Source: Candidatus Methylumidiphilus alinenensis (GTDB taxonomy: Bacteria > Pseudomonadota > Gammaproteobacteria > Methylococcales > Methylococcaceae). Taken from it: a stretch of DNA of 42,363 nucleotides. Positions 15,874 through 25,600 of the stretch are shown here, piece by piece; position 1 is the stretch's first letter, and each line of letters begins with the position of its first letter. The stretch spans positions 1 to 42,363 of the forward strand of contig QJPH01000425.1 in assembly GCA_003242955.1 (NCBI GenBank), read 5' to 3'. Below the pieces are notes generated by a model. That model worked only from the letters and a program-made list of their open reading frames with translations. It had not been told where the DNA came from and ran no database searches. The position numbers were made by a program, and so were the translations under genes.

Positions 15874-16131
15874 ATGAAATCCATTTTGACGGTTTTGGGG
15901 GCGTTGATTTTGATGCTGGCTTGCGTGGGGGACGCGCAAGCCGTCGTTTGTGCGCGGGGTGTTTATGGGGCGGGTTGTGCAGGGCCAAATGGGGCGGTGG
16001 TCGCCGGAAGGCCAATGCTCGTTGCGCCAAGCCGCCCCGTCGTGGTCGCACCGCGTAGGCCGGTGGTCGTCTCTCCGAGATATAGGCAGGGGCATTGTGG
16101 CTGGGTCAATGGGAGGCGGGTGTGCCGGTAA
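15874..16131 (+). CDS. Small exported Cys-containing protein
   Basis: An 85-residue protein with no recognised family. A clear signal peptide (MKSILTVLGALILMLACVG, cleavage near DAQA) precedes a mature part of about 62 residues that is Val/Pro/Arg-rich (repeated RPVVV segments) and carries four cysteines: VCARGVYGAGCAG near the start, and GHCGWVNGRRVCR at the C-terminus. The last motif, with two cysteines around GWVNGRR, resembles C-termini of small exported proteins of proteobacteria. An AGGAAAA ribosome site precedes ATG 15874. It stands alone between repeats; its periplasmic location is inferred from the signal. Confidence 0.7.
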   Translation: MKSILTVLGALILMLACVGDAQAVVCARGVYGAGCAGPNGAVVAGRPMLVAPSRPVVVAPRRPVVVSPRYRQGHCGWVNGRRVCR

Positions 16132-16193
16132 GGCGTTCCAAAAATGTTCCTGATTATGAAGATATGAAGATTCTTCAGCTTAACCGAACAGTG

Positions 16194-16308
16194 CGTCATA
16201 CCGGCAGGGAGAGCGAAGCGAGGGTTCGCCGGTATCCAGAACACAGGGAGGTGAATCTGGATTGCCCTCCATGGCTACTGGATTCCGGCAATCCCTGCCG
16301 GAATGACG
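16194..16308. repeat. GTCATTCCGG-type inverted repeat element
   Basis: The left arm GCGTCATACCGGCAGGGA is interrupted by an extra AGCGAAGCGAG tract. The right arm TCCCTGCCGGAATGACG ends at 16308. Interior spacer contains TCCATGG as in the copy at 35660-35800. It belongs to the dispersed GTCATTCCGG family. Confidence 0.8.
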
Positions 16309-16519
16309 AATACGGTTAGTTGTTATGAATTGGCTGAACAATCTTGCTAATCAGGTTTTTTTTGGCAATCCACTTAGAACGCCGTTTCTGGCTGTTTCAT
16401 TTATGTTTCAATGTTTCATTTTATGATGCGATGATGTTACACACGGGTCGCCAAATAATGGCTACACTCAAGCATTAAGTTTTTTTGTTGTTCAATATCA
16501 AGTTGTTGTTACGATGTCT

Positions 16520-16546
16520 TTGAGCTTTTTTAGTGTGGCATAATAT
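16520..16546 (+). promoter_or_regulatory. Possible sigma-70 promoter for the DUF2892-sqr pair
   Basis: TTGAGC (16520-16525) and TAATAT (16541-16546) are separated by 15 bp, in an AT-rich tract about 90 bp before the start codon. The spacer is shorter than the usual 17 bp, so this is tentative. Confidence 0.25.
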
Positions 16547-16636
16547 ATGCAATATACAAAAGATTAAGCAACTAGTGTCCACTTCAAAATCAATCAATAC
16601 AACTGCCGGATTTAGGATCATAAGGGGAACCAAAAC

Positions 16637-16849
16637 ATGACCACCCAACGCATCGTCAGAATCGTCGCCGGTACTTTTGTTTTGCTGTCCTTGGCGCTCG
16701 GGGCGCAGGGCAGTCCTCTGTTCCACAGCGTGAACTGGCTTTGGTTCACGGCTTTCGTCGGTGCCAACCTGTTGCAAAGCGGGTTTACGCGGTTCTGCCC
16801 ATTGGAGTTCTTTTTAAAGAAGGCAGGGTTCAAGGAAACCTGCGATTGA
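16637..16849 (+). CDS. DUF2892 inner-membrane protein
   Basis: A 70-residue two-helix membrane protein of the YgaP/DUF2892 type. Hydrophobic segments are IVRIVAGTFVLLSLALG and WLWFTAFVGANLLQSG, followed by the family signature FTRFCPLEFFLKKAG with its cysteine. AGGGGA precedes ATG 16637. It is 49 bp before the SQR start, on the same strand, and DUF2892 proteins are frequent partners of SQR and rhodaneses, so a role in handling reduced sulfur at the membrane is likely by context. Confidence 0.85.
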   Translation: MTTQRIVRIVAGTFVLLSLALGAQGSPLFHSVNWLWFTAFVGANLLQSGFTRFCPLEFFLKKAGFKETCD

Positions 16850-16898
16850 AGAATTGAATCTGGTCGAACATACAATAATTACTACTAGGAGAATCATC

Positions 16899-18173
16899 AT
16901 GGCTAAAATCGTCGTCATCGGCGCCGGCATCGGCGGCATCCCCATGGCCTTTGAAATGAAGGAAATCGCCCGCAAGGGGGACGAGGTCGTTGTGGTCGCC
17001 GACACCCCCACGTTTCATTTCGTGCCGTCCAACCCTTGGGTCGCGGTCAACTGGCGCAAGCCTGACGATGTCAAAATCGAACTCGTCCCGGTGTTCAAAA
17101 AGAAAGGAATCACCTTCATCCAACAGACAGTCACCAAGGTCAAACCGGAAAGCAACCAGTTGGAGTTGGCGGACGGCAGCACGGTTGATTATGACTACCT
17201 AGTCATCGCCACCGGCCCGAAGCTGGCGTTCGATGAAATCCCTGGGCTTGGACCGCAAGGCCATACCCAGTCGGTGTGCCATGTGGACCATGCCGGGGAG
17301 TCCGGCGAGTTCTGGGACAAATTCGTCCAAGACCCCGGCCCGATTGTCATCGGCGCGGTGCAAGGCGCGTCTTGTTTCGGTCCGGCTTACGAATACCTGT
17401 TTATCGCCGAGACCGACCTGCGCAAGCGGAAGATTCGCGACAAGGTGAAAATGACCTACGTCACCTCCGAGCCATACATCGGCCACCTTGGCTTAGGCGG
17501 GGTCGGCGACACCAAAGGCCTGCTGGAAAGCGAGTTGCGCGACAAGCACATCAACTGGATTTGCAATGCCAAGGTGGACAAGATCGAAGCGGGCATGATG
17601 TACGTCACCGAAGTGGACGAACACGGCCAGGAAAAGAAGAAACACGAACTGCCCTTCAAGCACAGCATGATGCTGCCTGCCTTCAAAGGCGTGGATGCCG
17701 TGTTTGGCGTGGACAAGCTGGTCAACCCGCGTGGCTTCATCTTGGTTGACAAGCACCAGCGCAACCCGACGTATAAAAACGTCTATTCGGTAGGCGTTTG
17801 CATCGCCATCCCGCCCTCGGAACAAACCCCTGTACCCACCGGTACGCCGAAAACCGGCTACATGATCGAGTCCATGGTGACGGCCACCGCCCATAACATA
17901 CGCGAACAACTGGACGGCAAGGAACCCAGCCACGAGGCCACATGGAACGCCCTGTGCCTGGCCGACTTCGGCGACAAGGGCGTGGCCTTCCTCGCCATGC
18001 CACAAATCCCGCCGCGCAATGTGCAATGGTCTTCGGGCGGACGCTGGGTGCATTGGGCCAAAATCATGTATGAATGGTATTTCATGCGCAAAGTGCGCAA
18101 AGGCGTTAGCGAACACACCTATGAGAGGGTTATGCTCAAGTTCCTGGGCATCATGCGGTTGAAGAAAAAGTAA
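16899..18173 (+). CDS. sqr: Sulfide:quinone oxidoreductase
   Basis: A 424-residue FAD-dependent enzyme at the inner face of the membrane, oxidising sulfide to polysulfide or sulfur and reducing quinone. GxGxxG FAD site: VVIGAGIGGIPMAFEM at the N-terminus; second nucleotide motif YDYLVIATGPK. The three redox cysteines align with Cys128, Cys160 and Cys356 of the Acidithiobacillus ferrooxidans enzyme: Cys127 (QSVCHVD), Cys159 (GASCFGPAYEY) and Cys353 (NALCLADFG). The signature PVPTGTPKTGYMIESM is present, and the amphipathic C-terminus (WAKIMYEWYFMRKVRKG) is the membrane anchor. I start at ATG 16899, preceded by AGGAG at 16887-16891; an upstream TTG at 16854 lacks support. Its presence implies sulfide oxidation or detoxification. 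Confidence 0.95.
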   Translation: MAKIVVIGAGIGGIPMAFEMKEIARKGDEVVVVADTPTFHFVPSNPWVAVNWRKPDDVKIELVPVFKKKGITFIQQTVTKVKPESNQLELADGSTVDYDYLVIATGPKLAFDEIPGLGPQGHTQSVCHVDHAGESGEFWDKFVQDPGPIVIGAVQGASCFGPAYEYLFIAETDLRKRKIRDKVKMTYVTSEPYIGHLGLGGVGDTKGLLESELRDKHINWICNAKVDKIEAGMMYVTEVDEHGQEKKKHELPFKHSMMLPAFKGVDAVFGVDKLVNPRGFILVDKHQRNPTYKNVYSVGVCIAIPPSEQTPVPTGTPKTGYMIESMVTATAHNIREQLDGKEPSHEATWNALCLADFGDKGVAFLAMPQIPPRNVQWSSGGRWVHWAKIMYEWYFMRKVRKGVSEHTYERVMLKFLGIMRLKKK

Positions 18174-18181
18174 GACTCTAA

Positions 18182-18331
18182 GTTTTTATTCTTTTACGTT
18201 GCGTCGTTGCGCCGTTGCGTGAGACCCTGTGTTTGGTTCTCTTGCAATGCGGTTTGGTTGTGCATCTGGGGGATTTTTTTCCTCACGCAACGGCGCAACG
18301 ACGCAACGTTAAGAGCAAAGAGCAATATTTT
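18182..18331. repeat. ACGTTGCGTCGTTGCGCCG element (copy 2), part of a direct duplication
   Basis: Inverted-repeat element 18194-18312 plus flanks. The whole 18182-18331 segment recurs almost unchanged at 18624-18773, 442 bp further on, in the same orientation. Confidence 0.88.
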
Positions 18332-18426
18332 GTTTGCTCGTTCCCAAAGCTCCAGCTTGGGAATGCAGACTTCAAAGCTCCAGCTTTCCGAAACTATGAG
18401 CAGGAGCTTGCGGATACTAGGTTCCC

Positions 18427-18595
18427 GAGTTGGAGCTTAAATGCCATTAAGTTAAGAAAAAGCTCGTCGTTCCGGCATGGATCGCCGGAACCTAGGCTCC
18501 ATGGATGGCATAGATTGTTGGCATCCCTGCAATCTGGATTCCGGCGGTCCATGCCGGAATGACGGCTTAACTTAATGGCAGTGGAGTTGGAGCTT
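18427..18595. mobile_element. MITE with 12-bp target duplication (element M2)
   Basis: Element 18439-18583 with inner terminal repeats GCCATTAAGTTAAG and CTTAACTTAATGGC is flanked by direct repeats GAGTTGGAGCTT at 18427-18438 and 18584-18595. Its interior is a CATTCCGG palindrome (about 18465-18563) closely related to that at 13379-13484. It has the same terminal repeat as M1 at 10633-11019 and the solo end at about 35463-35482. Confidence 0.83.
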
Positions 18596-18623
18596 GGGAA
18601 CCAGCGCAAACTTAATACGCTAG

Positions 18624-18773
18624 GTTTTTATTCTTTTACGTTGCGTCGTTGCGCCGTTGCGTGAGACCCTGTGTTTGGTTCTCTTGCAATGCGGTTTGGT
18701 TGTGCATCTGGGGGATTTTTTTCCTCACGCAACGGCGCAACGACGCAACGTTAAGAGCAGAGAGCAATATTTT
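18624..18773. repeat. ACGTTGCGTCGTTGCGCCG element (copy 3)
   Basis: Direct duplicate of 18182-18331. The two copies bracket M2 and could support deletion by recombination. Confidence 0.88.
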
Positions 18774-18859
18774 TTTGGAGTAATTTGACAGTTAAGGATT
18801 TGGTCAAAAACAGCTTCCCGAAAGAGGTCTGGATGGTATCCAAGTTCCGGCTCTCGCTG

Positions 18860-19090
18860 ATATACACAAGTCAGGGAAAGCCGTCATTTCGGCAGGGATG
18901 CCGAAATCCAGGCCATGGACGGTAATCAGCAGGTTGTGCAAGTGCTTGATTAAGGAGACTTGCCTAACCTTAGTTTACCGTCCGTGAATAAAATGGCATC
19001 TGTTGACCCACAGTTCGCCATCCTTGGACGCTGGATTTCGGCATCCCTGCCGAAATGACGGGCTTCTGTCTACTTGTGTATAACGATGGG
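18860..19090. repeat. Long inverted element with GTCATTTCGG arms
   Basis: The outer pair TATACACAAGT / ACTTGTGTATA encloses GCCGTCATTTCGGCAGGGATG and its inverted complement near 19035-19062, around a spacer of about 110 bp. The same outer motif borders the array at 8911 and the element at 35630-35845. 18174-19237 has no gene: it consists of these four repeats plus GGAGCTTGGGAA-type short hairpins. Confidence 0.78.
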
Positions 19091-19237
19091 AGTTCCTGCT
19101 TGACCGTTCTTCGGGAAGCAGGAGCTTCAAAAACCCCATTCCCAAGCAGGTGCATGGGAACGAGCAACAAGGAAGTTATTTTCGGCTATGTCCTAAAGAT
19201 ATGTCCAACTGACTTTCATGACTGAAAAGGCTAAACC

Positions 19238-19813
19238 ATGTCATCCGTATTGAAGCAAAACCGCCTGACCCACGAAGAATATTTTGCGTTGGAGCAAGCG
19301 GAAGACCAACGTTACGAGTACCACGCTGGGGAAGTGTTCGCCATGGCGGGTGGCACGGAAAGCCATGCTCTTATTTCCATGAATGTCGGTGCTGCATTGG
19401 TCAGTGCCCTGCGCGGCAAGCCCTGCCGGGTTTATGGCGCGGACATGAAGCTGTATGTCCGCGACTATGACAAGTTCTGTTATCCCGATGTGCAGGTGTT
19501 GTGCGAGAAAGGCATCCGCCATGGAGTGTCTGTAGAAAATCCACTTCTGGTGGTGGAAGTACTGTCTGATTCCACGGAATCCTATGACCGGGGCCGGAAA
19601 TTCCAACATTATCGCAGCATCGAAGCCTTGCAATATTATTTACTGGTCGACCAAAGCCGCAAGCATGTGGAATTATACGAGCGCGAATCGGCAAGCCGCT
19701 GGGTACTCAGCGATCCACAAGAACGGCTGGTTTTTAAAAGTTTGGATATTAGCCTGGACGTTGAAGAAATTTACCGGCAAGTGGAATTTATCTCTACAGA
19801 TAACACCCCTTAG
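19238..19813 (+). CDS. Uma2-family (DUF820) putative endonuclease
   Basis: A 191-residue protein of the PD-(D/E)XK-fold Uma2/DUF820 family. LTHEEYFALEQAEDQRYEYHAGEVF opens the domain, with the conserved Glu of YHAGE (about residue 32). YPDVQV (about 88) and LLVVEVLSDSTESYDRGRKF (about 105-125) carry the Asp and Glu expected in the active site. Family members are most common in cyanobacteria and in large gammaproteobacterial genomes, and no clear biological role is established. The stop is 19 bp before the TolC start; co-transcription is possible but probably fortuitous. Most native substrates are unknown, so only nuclease-fold membership is claimed. Confidence 0.88.
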   Translation: MSSVLKQNRLTHEEYFALEQAEDQRYEYHAGEVFAMAGGTESHALISMNVGAALVSALRGKPCRVYGADMKLYVRDYDKFCYPDVQVLCEKGIRHGVSVENPLLVVEVLSDSTESYDRGRKFQHYRSIEALQYYLLVDQSRKHVELYERESASRWVLSDPQERLVFKSLDISLDVEEIYRQVEFISTDNTP

Positions 19814-19831
19814 AGGAAAAAAAATTAGTTC

Positions 19832-21205
19832 ATGCTAACTATGCACCGCTTTCCCCCCTTTTTTCTTTTGGTGGTTGCCACAGTGGTAACTCAAGCCGCC
19901 GACCCGCCCTCCATGCAGGAAAGCCCCCGTCTGGTTTCCGCCAAAGCCGCCGCGTTGGGCTTGGAGCAACTATTAGATTTGGCCTTCGAGCGCAACCCGG
20001 ATTTGCAGGCCGCGCAAGAGCGCATCGGTCAGGCCGAGGCCCAAGTCGCCGAGGCTGCCGCTGCCTTTTATCCGAAACTCACCGGCGCGGTGGGTTATAG
20101 TTATACCAACAACCCGGCCTTGGCCTTCTCCGCCATCGTCTCGCAACGGCGCTACGAGCCGACGATGAACATCAACCAGCCGGGTTTTGTGGAAAACTTC
20201 CGCCCCGAGTTGATCGGAAGCATGTCTTTGTTTCGCGGCGGGCAGGATTACTACCGCAAAAAGGCGGCGGAGCTGGGTGTCGAGGCGGCGGAACTGGAAC
20301 GTTCCGCGCTGCACAACCGCCTCGCCGCGTCAGTGACAGCGGCTTATTACGCCGTGCTGGCCGCCCCCAAACAGGTCGAAGCGGCGCGACACTCACTGGA
20401 AGCCGTTGACAGCGAATTGAAAAACGCCCGCATCCTCCACAATGAAGGGGCTTTGTTGAAGTCTGACGTGCTATCCTTGGAGGTCAGGCGCTCGCAAGCC
20501 AGGGAAACCGAGTTGAAAGCCCTGAATGCGGTCGAATTGACCCGTTCCGGCCTTAGAACCTTGCTCGGGCTGGACACCTCCGAAGCTTTGGAAGTCCGCG
20601 AATCTGCCGATAAACCTTATCCATCCCAACAAGACAACTTGTCGGGGCTGATTACCCAAGCCTTGGTGCAACGCCCGGAAATGCAGGCGGCGGCGCGTCA
20701 GATCGAAATGCGCGAAAAAGAGGTCAGGGCCGAGCAAGGCGGGCATCTGCCTAGGGTTAATGCCTATGCCGCTTATGGCATCAATAACCGGACCCCGGCG
20801 TTCAATTTCAACAACGACAACCTGACCATGGGGGTCAACGCCGAAATCGACTTGTTTTCCGGCGGGGCCACCGTCGCACGGGTGGCGGGTGCCGAGCGCA
20901 AACTGGCTGAGGCCCAAGCCATTCGTGAACGCACCCGGCTGGAGATTGAGGACGACGTGCGCAAGGCACAGGCCAACCTAGTCGAGGCCCAGCAACGCAA
21001 GGAAGTGGCAGAGGCCGCCACCCATTCCGCAAGGGAGGCACTACGTCTCGTGCGCGAACAATATCGCGCGGGCGCGGCCACCGTGACCCGTTACTTGGAA
21101 GCCGAAGCCGACCAAGCGCAAAGTGAAATTCGCGAGGTGTCCGCCAACTATGATGCCAAGGTGGCGACCGCCTTTTTGCAACAAGCCATTGGAACGTGGA
21201 AATAA
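19832..21205 (+). CDS. TolC-family outer-membrane efflux protein
   Basis: A 457-residue outer-membrane channel. The N-terminus (MLTMHRFPPFFLLVVATVVTQA) is a signal peptide. Two OEP repeats follow, each with long coiled-coil helices rich in Ala/Glu/Gln (about 45-240 and 265-455), the usual TolC arrangement. AGAGGAAA precedes ATG 19832; a second ATG at 19841 is possible. It is followed after 4 bp by the periplasmic adaptor and then the RND pump, so the three make a complete tripartite efflux system. The substrate cannot be read from the sequence. Confidence 0.92.
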   Translation: MLTMHRFPPFFLLVVATVVTQAADPPSMQESPRLVSAKAAALGLEQLLDLAFERNPDLQAAQERIGQAEAQVAEAAAAFYPKLTGAVGYSYTNNPALAFSAIVSQRRYEPTMNINQPGFVENFRPELIGSMSLFRGGQDYYRKKAAELGVEAAELERSALHNRLAASVTAAYYAVLAAPKQVEAARHSLEAVDSELKNARILHNEGALLKSDVLSLEVRRSQARETELKALNAVELTRSGLRTLLGLDTSEALEVRESADKPYPSQQDNLSGLITQALVQRPEMQAAARQIEMREKEVRAEQGGHLPRVNAYAAYGINNRTPAFNFNNDNLTMGVNAEIDLFSGGATVARVAGAERKLAEAQAIRERTRLEIEDDVRKAQANLVEAQQRKEVAEAATHSAREALRLVREQYRAGAATVTRYLEAEADQAQSEIREVSANYDAKVATAFLQQAIGTWK

Positions 21206-21209
21206 ACCC

Positions 21210-22283
21210 ATGAGCACGGAAAATCATTCGTCCATCAGCAAACTCATTCAAGCCTTGGTTTCCATTGTGGGCTTGATACTTCTCTTAGTTTGGATGCAAG
21301 GCGGCTTCACGGCAAAAGTCCAGCCCGGAACGGCTCAAGCCGCCGAAAAAAACGAGCCGGTGCGCGGCCCCACTGCCAAGGTGATTCTAAAAGAAATCAA
21401 AGAAACCATGCTATGGCCGGGTACGGTCACTGCCCGGACGGTGGCCCGGATTGCGCCCAAAGTGCCTGCGCGGATTTTAGCCATCAGCGTCAATGCCGGC
21501 GATTTGGTCAAATCAGGCCAAATCGTGGCCCGGCTGGACGCGGAAGAATTGCAATCCCGCGTCAATCAGGCCCGTTCCGCGCTGGCGGCGGCAGAAGCAC
21601 AGTCTGCCAAAGCCGGGGCCGACCTGCGCCGCACCCAAAGCCTGTTTGCCCAAGAGGCGGCCACCCAACAAAGCCTGGAAACCGCACAGGCTGCCGCACG
21701 CACCTCGGAGGCCCAGGTCGCCGAGGCGCGGGCCGCCATCGCCACCGCCGAATCCCTGCTGACAGAAACGGTGTTGCGCACGCCGTTTGACGGGACTGTG
21801 CTGAAACGCAACTTGGAACCGGGGGACATGGCCATGCCCGGTACGCCAGTTCTTACCATTCAGTCGGGGCAACGCCTGCGCGTGGAGGCCGCCATCCCGA
21901 CAGCCTGCGCGGGCGATGTCCGTCTAGGCGATGAACTAAAAGCGCGTATTGCCGAACACAAATTTACCGTCAAAGTAGAAGAAATCACCCCCGCCGCCGA
22001 CCCCAAAACCAGTACGGTCCTTGTCAAGGCCAGCCTTGAAAACCCCAACGCCACCAAGCCGGGGTTGTTTGTCTGGCTTGAACAGAACTGCGGCAACCGC
22101 AAAGCCCTGTTGATTCCATCCGCCGCCGTGAGCCGCTCGGGACAGTTGGAAGCTGTGCAACTGGTACTGGACGGCGGAACCCGGCTGCGCCACATCCGCA
22201 CCGGCAAAGCCTATGACGGGTGGGTGGAAGTGCTTTCCGGCCTGAATGAAGGCGATGTGGTGTTGACAGGGGGCGGGAAATGA
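21210..22283 (+). CDS. RND efflux periplasmic adaptor (membrane fusion protein)
   Basis: A 357-residue HlyD/AcrA-type adaptor. ATG 21210 is 4 bp after the TolC stop; the frame extends upstream to 21123 but would overlap TolC by 80 bp. An N-terminal membrane anchor (LIQALVSIVGLILLLVWM, about 10-28) is followed by a lipoyl half (GTVTARTVARIAPKVPARI), a coiled-coil hairpin (about 105-170, LQSRVNQARSALAAAEAQ), the second lipoyl half (LRTPFDGTVLKRNLEPGDM) and a beta-barrel domain. It bridges the inner-membrane pump and the TolC channel. A repeat element (22318-22437) separates it from the pump gene, which is unusual for such an operon. Confidence 0.92.
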   Translation: MSTENHSSISKLIQALVSIVGLILLLVWMQGGFTAKVQPGTAQAAEKNEPVRGPTAKVILKEIKETMLWPGTVTARTVARIAPKVPARILAISVNAGDLVKSGQIVARLDAEELQSRVNQARSALAAAEAQSAKAGADLRRTQSLFAQEAATQQSLETAQAAARTSEAQVAEARAAIATAESLLTETVLRTPFDGTVLKRNLEPGDMAMPGTPVLTIQSGQRLRVEAAIPTACAGDVRLGDELKARIAEHKFTVKVEEITPAADPKTSTVLVKASLENPNATKPGLFVWLEQNCGNRKALLIPSAAVSRSGQLEAVQLVLDGGTRLRHIRTGKAYDGWVEVLSGLNEGDVVLTGGGK

Positions 22284-22317
22284 TTCTTCCAGTTTCCATG
22301 AAGCGGGCAATTCATTG

Positions 22318-22437
22318 TTACGTTGCGTCGTTGCGCCGTTGCGTGAATAAAAAATGGTTGCCCAACTGCACAGCCACCCAGCATGGCGAGGAAGCAAAAA
22401 GAAAGTCTCACGCAACGGCGCAACGACGCAACGTTAA
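22318..22437. repeat. ACGTTGCGTCGTTGCGCCG element (copy 4) inside the efflux operon
   Basis: Ends TTACGTTGCGTCGTTGCGCC and GGCGCAACGACGCAACGTTAA in inverted orientation. It sits in the 334-bp gap between adaptor and pump. The remainder of the gap (22438-22617) shows no gene; short frames there are not supported. Confidence 0.87.
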
Positions 22438-22617
22438 AGCCAACGCATTGTGGGTGATGATCGGCGTGGCGATTTTGAATCGGGGGCGTCAGGCATTTCT
22501 CAAGCTGGTCTGTCCCTTTGAAACGCAACCCCCGTCTCCACACCTGAATCACTACTTACCGTCCATGTCCCTTACTCCAGAAAAAAATGACGGAGTTTTT
22601 TATGTGGGGCATAGCCG

Positions 22618-25600
22618 ATGAACTCGACAGTACCCGTCAAACGCGGCTTCACCGCCGAAATCGTCCGCGTATTCATCACCTCCAAACTTTCCCTGCTATT
22701 GCTCATCGCCTCGCTGCTGGCGGGCATGGCTGCTTTGCTGCTGACCCCGCGCGAAGAGGAGCCGCAAATCGTGGTGCCGATGGCGGACGTGTTCGTCCAT
22801 ATGCCCGGTGCGTCGGCGGAAGAGGTGGAAAAACTCGCCGCCTCGCCGCTGGAAGCCAAATTGCGCGAAGTGGACGGCGTGGAATATGTCTATTCAGCCT
22901 CCCGCGAAGGCGAGGCCATGGTCACGGTGCGCTTCTATGTGGGCGAAAACCGCGAAGACAGCCTGGTCAAGGTTTGGAACAAATTGATGTCCAACCAAGA
23001 TGTCATCCCCCCCGGTGTCAAAGACTGGACGGTGAAACCGGTTGAAATCGACGATGTGCCGATTGTCACCCTCGCCTTGTCCTCCAGCAACCCAATCTAT
23101 GACACAGCCAATCTGCGCCGACTGGCCGACGAGATCAAGGACAAGCTCGGCGGGGTCAAGGATTCGGGCAAGATTTCCGTGGTCGGCGGCGAACTGCGGC
23201 GCGTATTGATCTACCCGGACCCGGTGCAATTGGCGGCTCACGGCCTGACCTTGACCGGACTGATGCAAACCCTGACCGCCGCCAATGTCAATGTCCGGGC
23301 AGGCAGTTTCGATGCAGCAAACCGCTCCGTGCTATTGGACGCCGGCCCTGCCTATCATAATGTGGACGAAATTGCCGAAACCGTGGTCAAGGCGGATTCG
23401 GACCGCCCGGTTTATCTGCGCGATGTGGCCGAAGTGCGCGACGGGCCAGCCGAAGTGGAGACCTATACCCGCATTGGGTTCGGACAAGCATCAGCCAACA
23501 GCAAGACCCTCGCGCTTCACCTTGAACCACCCTCTAAAGAACTGAAAACCGACTCGGTCTTGAAGACCGAGTCGGTTTTGAAACGCAGTCAGAATGAGTC
23601 GGGCGTGAGTTTCGGACCGGAGCGCCAATCCGTCACCCTGGCCGTGTCCAAGCGCAAAGGGGCGAATGCCGTGGCGGTGGCCGAAGACACCATCAAGACC
23701 ATGGAAGGGCTTTACGGCAAGCTGATTCCCGAGGATGTGACCGTCACCGTCACCCGCGATTACGGTGAAACGGCAAACCACAAGGTCAACGAACTGGTCA
23801 AGCATTTAGGGATAGCCATCGCCACCATCATCGTGTTGCTGGCTTTGGCCCTAGGGCCGAAAGAAGCCTTCATCGTCGCCATTGCCGTGCCGATGACTTT
23901 AGGTGTGACCTTGCTGTTCGATTTGATCTTTGGTTACACCATTAACCGAGTCACCTTGTTTGCTTTGATTTTGTCATTAGGGCTGTTGGTGGACGACCCC
24001 ATCGTGGACGTGGAAAACATCTACCGCCATTTCAAGCTGCACAAGGAGCCGCCGCTGGAGGCCACGTTGACCGCCGTGGACGAGGTGCGCCCGCCGACCA
24101 TCTTCGCCACCTTCGCCGTGATTGTGTCGTTCTTGCCGCTCTATTTCATCACCGGCATGATGGGTCCGTACATGGGCCCGATGGCCTTCAACGTACCCAT
24201 CGCCATGCTGATGTCGCTGCTGGTGGCCTTCACCGTCACCCCTTGGGCCAGCTACCACTTGCTGCAAAGCGAATATGGCAAAGGCGATGAAGCGCCCTTC
24301 AACCTGAAGGCAAGCCCGTCCTACAAGCTCTATGACCGCATCCTCGGTGGGCTGGTGCGAAACCCTAGCCGGGCCAAGTGGTTCCTGTGGGCCATGGCCG
24401 CCGCGATGGTCGGATCCAGCCTGATGGCCGTCTACCGGATTGTGCCGCTCAAGCTGCTGCCCTTCGACAACAAAAACGAGTTGCAACTGGTCCTCGACCT
24501 GCCGCGCGGCGCGACGCTGGAAGCCACCGACGCGCTGGCGCGTGATCTGGGCCGCTATCTGGCATCCGTCAACGAAGTCACCGATTACGAGACCTATGTC
24601 GGCCTCGCCTCGCCGATGGATTTCAATGGCATGGTGCGCCACTATTATTTGCGCCAAGACGGCTGGCTGGGCGACATTCGGATCAATCTGCTGCCGAAGG
24701 AAAAGCGTGCGCAGCAATCCCACCAAATTGCCTTGCGCATCCGCCCGGACATCGAGCGCATCGCCAAATCCCATGGCGCGAAAGCCAAGATCGTCGAAAC
24801 CCCGGCAGGGCCGCCGGTGTTGTCAACCTTTGTCGCCGAAGTGTATGGCCCCCTAGACAAGGACTATGCCGAATTGGCAGATGTCACCAAAGGGGTACGC
24901 AACGAAATCGAAAAAATTAAAGGTGTGGCGGACGCGGACGACAGGGTGGACGCACCCCAAGCCAAACTTAGCTTTCAACTGGACCGGCAGAAAGCCGCCC
25001 TGCACGGCGTGACGGTCCAAGACATCACCGAAACCCTCCAAGTGGCCCTGGCCGGGGGCATGGCGGGTACGGTGCATGAACCTTCGGAACGCCAGCCGCT
25101 GGAAATCACCGTCCGCTTGCCGCGTGCCGGACGCTCCAATACCGCCGACTTATTGGCCTTAAGGGTAAAGGCAAAGGAGGGTTCTCTGATCCCGCTGGGC
25201 GAGTTGGGGGCATTGACAGAAAACCAAGCCGACCTGACGATTTACCACAAGAACCTTAAGCGGCTGAATTACGTCACCTCGGACACCGTCGGGGTCAGCC
25301 CGGTGGAAGTGGTGTTCGATTGGTGGGACATTGAAAAAGCCAAGCCATTGCCTGCCGGTTACTCGGTGGACCTAGCCGGGGAAGGCGAATGGAAAATCAC
25401 CGTGGATGTGTTCCGTGACTTGGGGTTGGCGTTTGGCGCGGCCTTGTTGATGATCTATGTGCTACTGGTGGCGCAGACTGGTTCTCTGGGGATGCCGCTG
25501 GTCATCATGGTGGCGATTCCTTTGACCATCATCGGCATCATGCCGGGCTTCTGGATTCTAAACTTGTTCACCAGCCCGGTGGCCGGTTATGCCAACCCCA

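Noticed and set aside
22280-22621. 113-residue gene between adaptor and RND pump
   Set aside because: Mostly the ACGTTGCGTCG repeat element read in frame; it overlaps both flanking genes.
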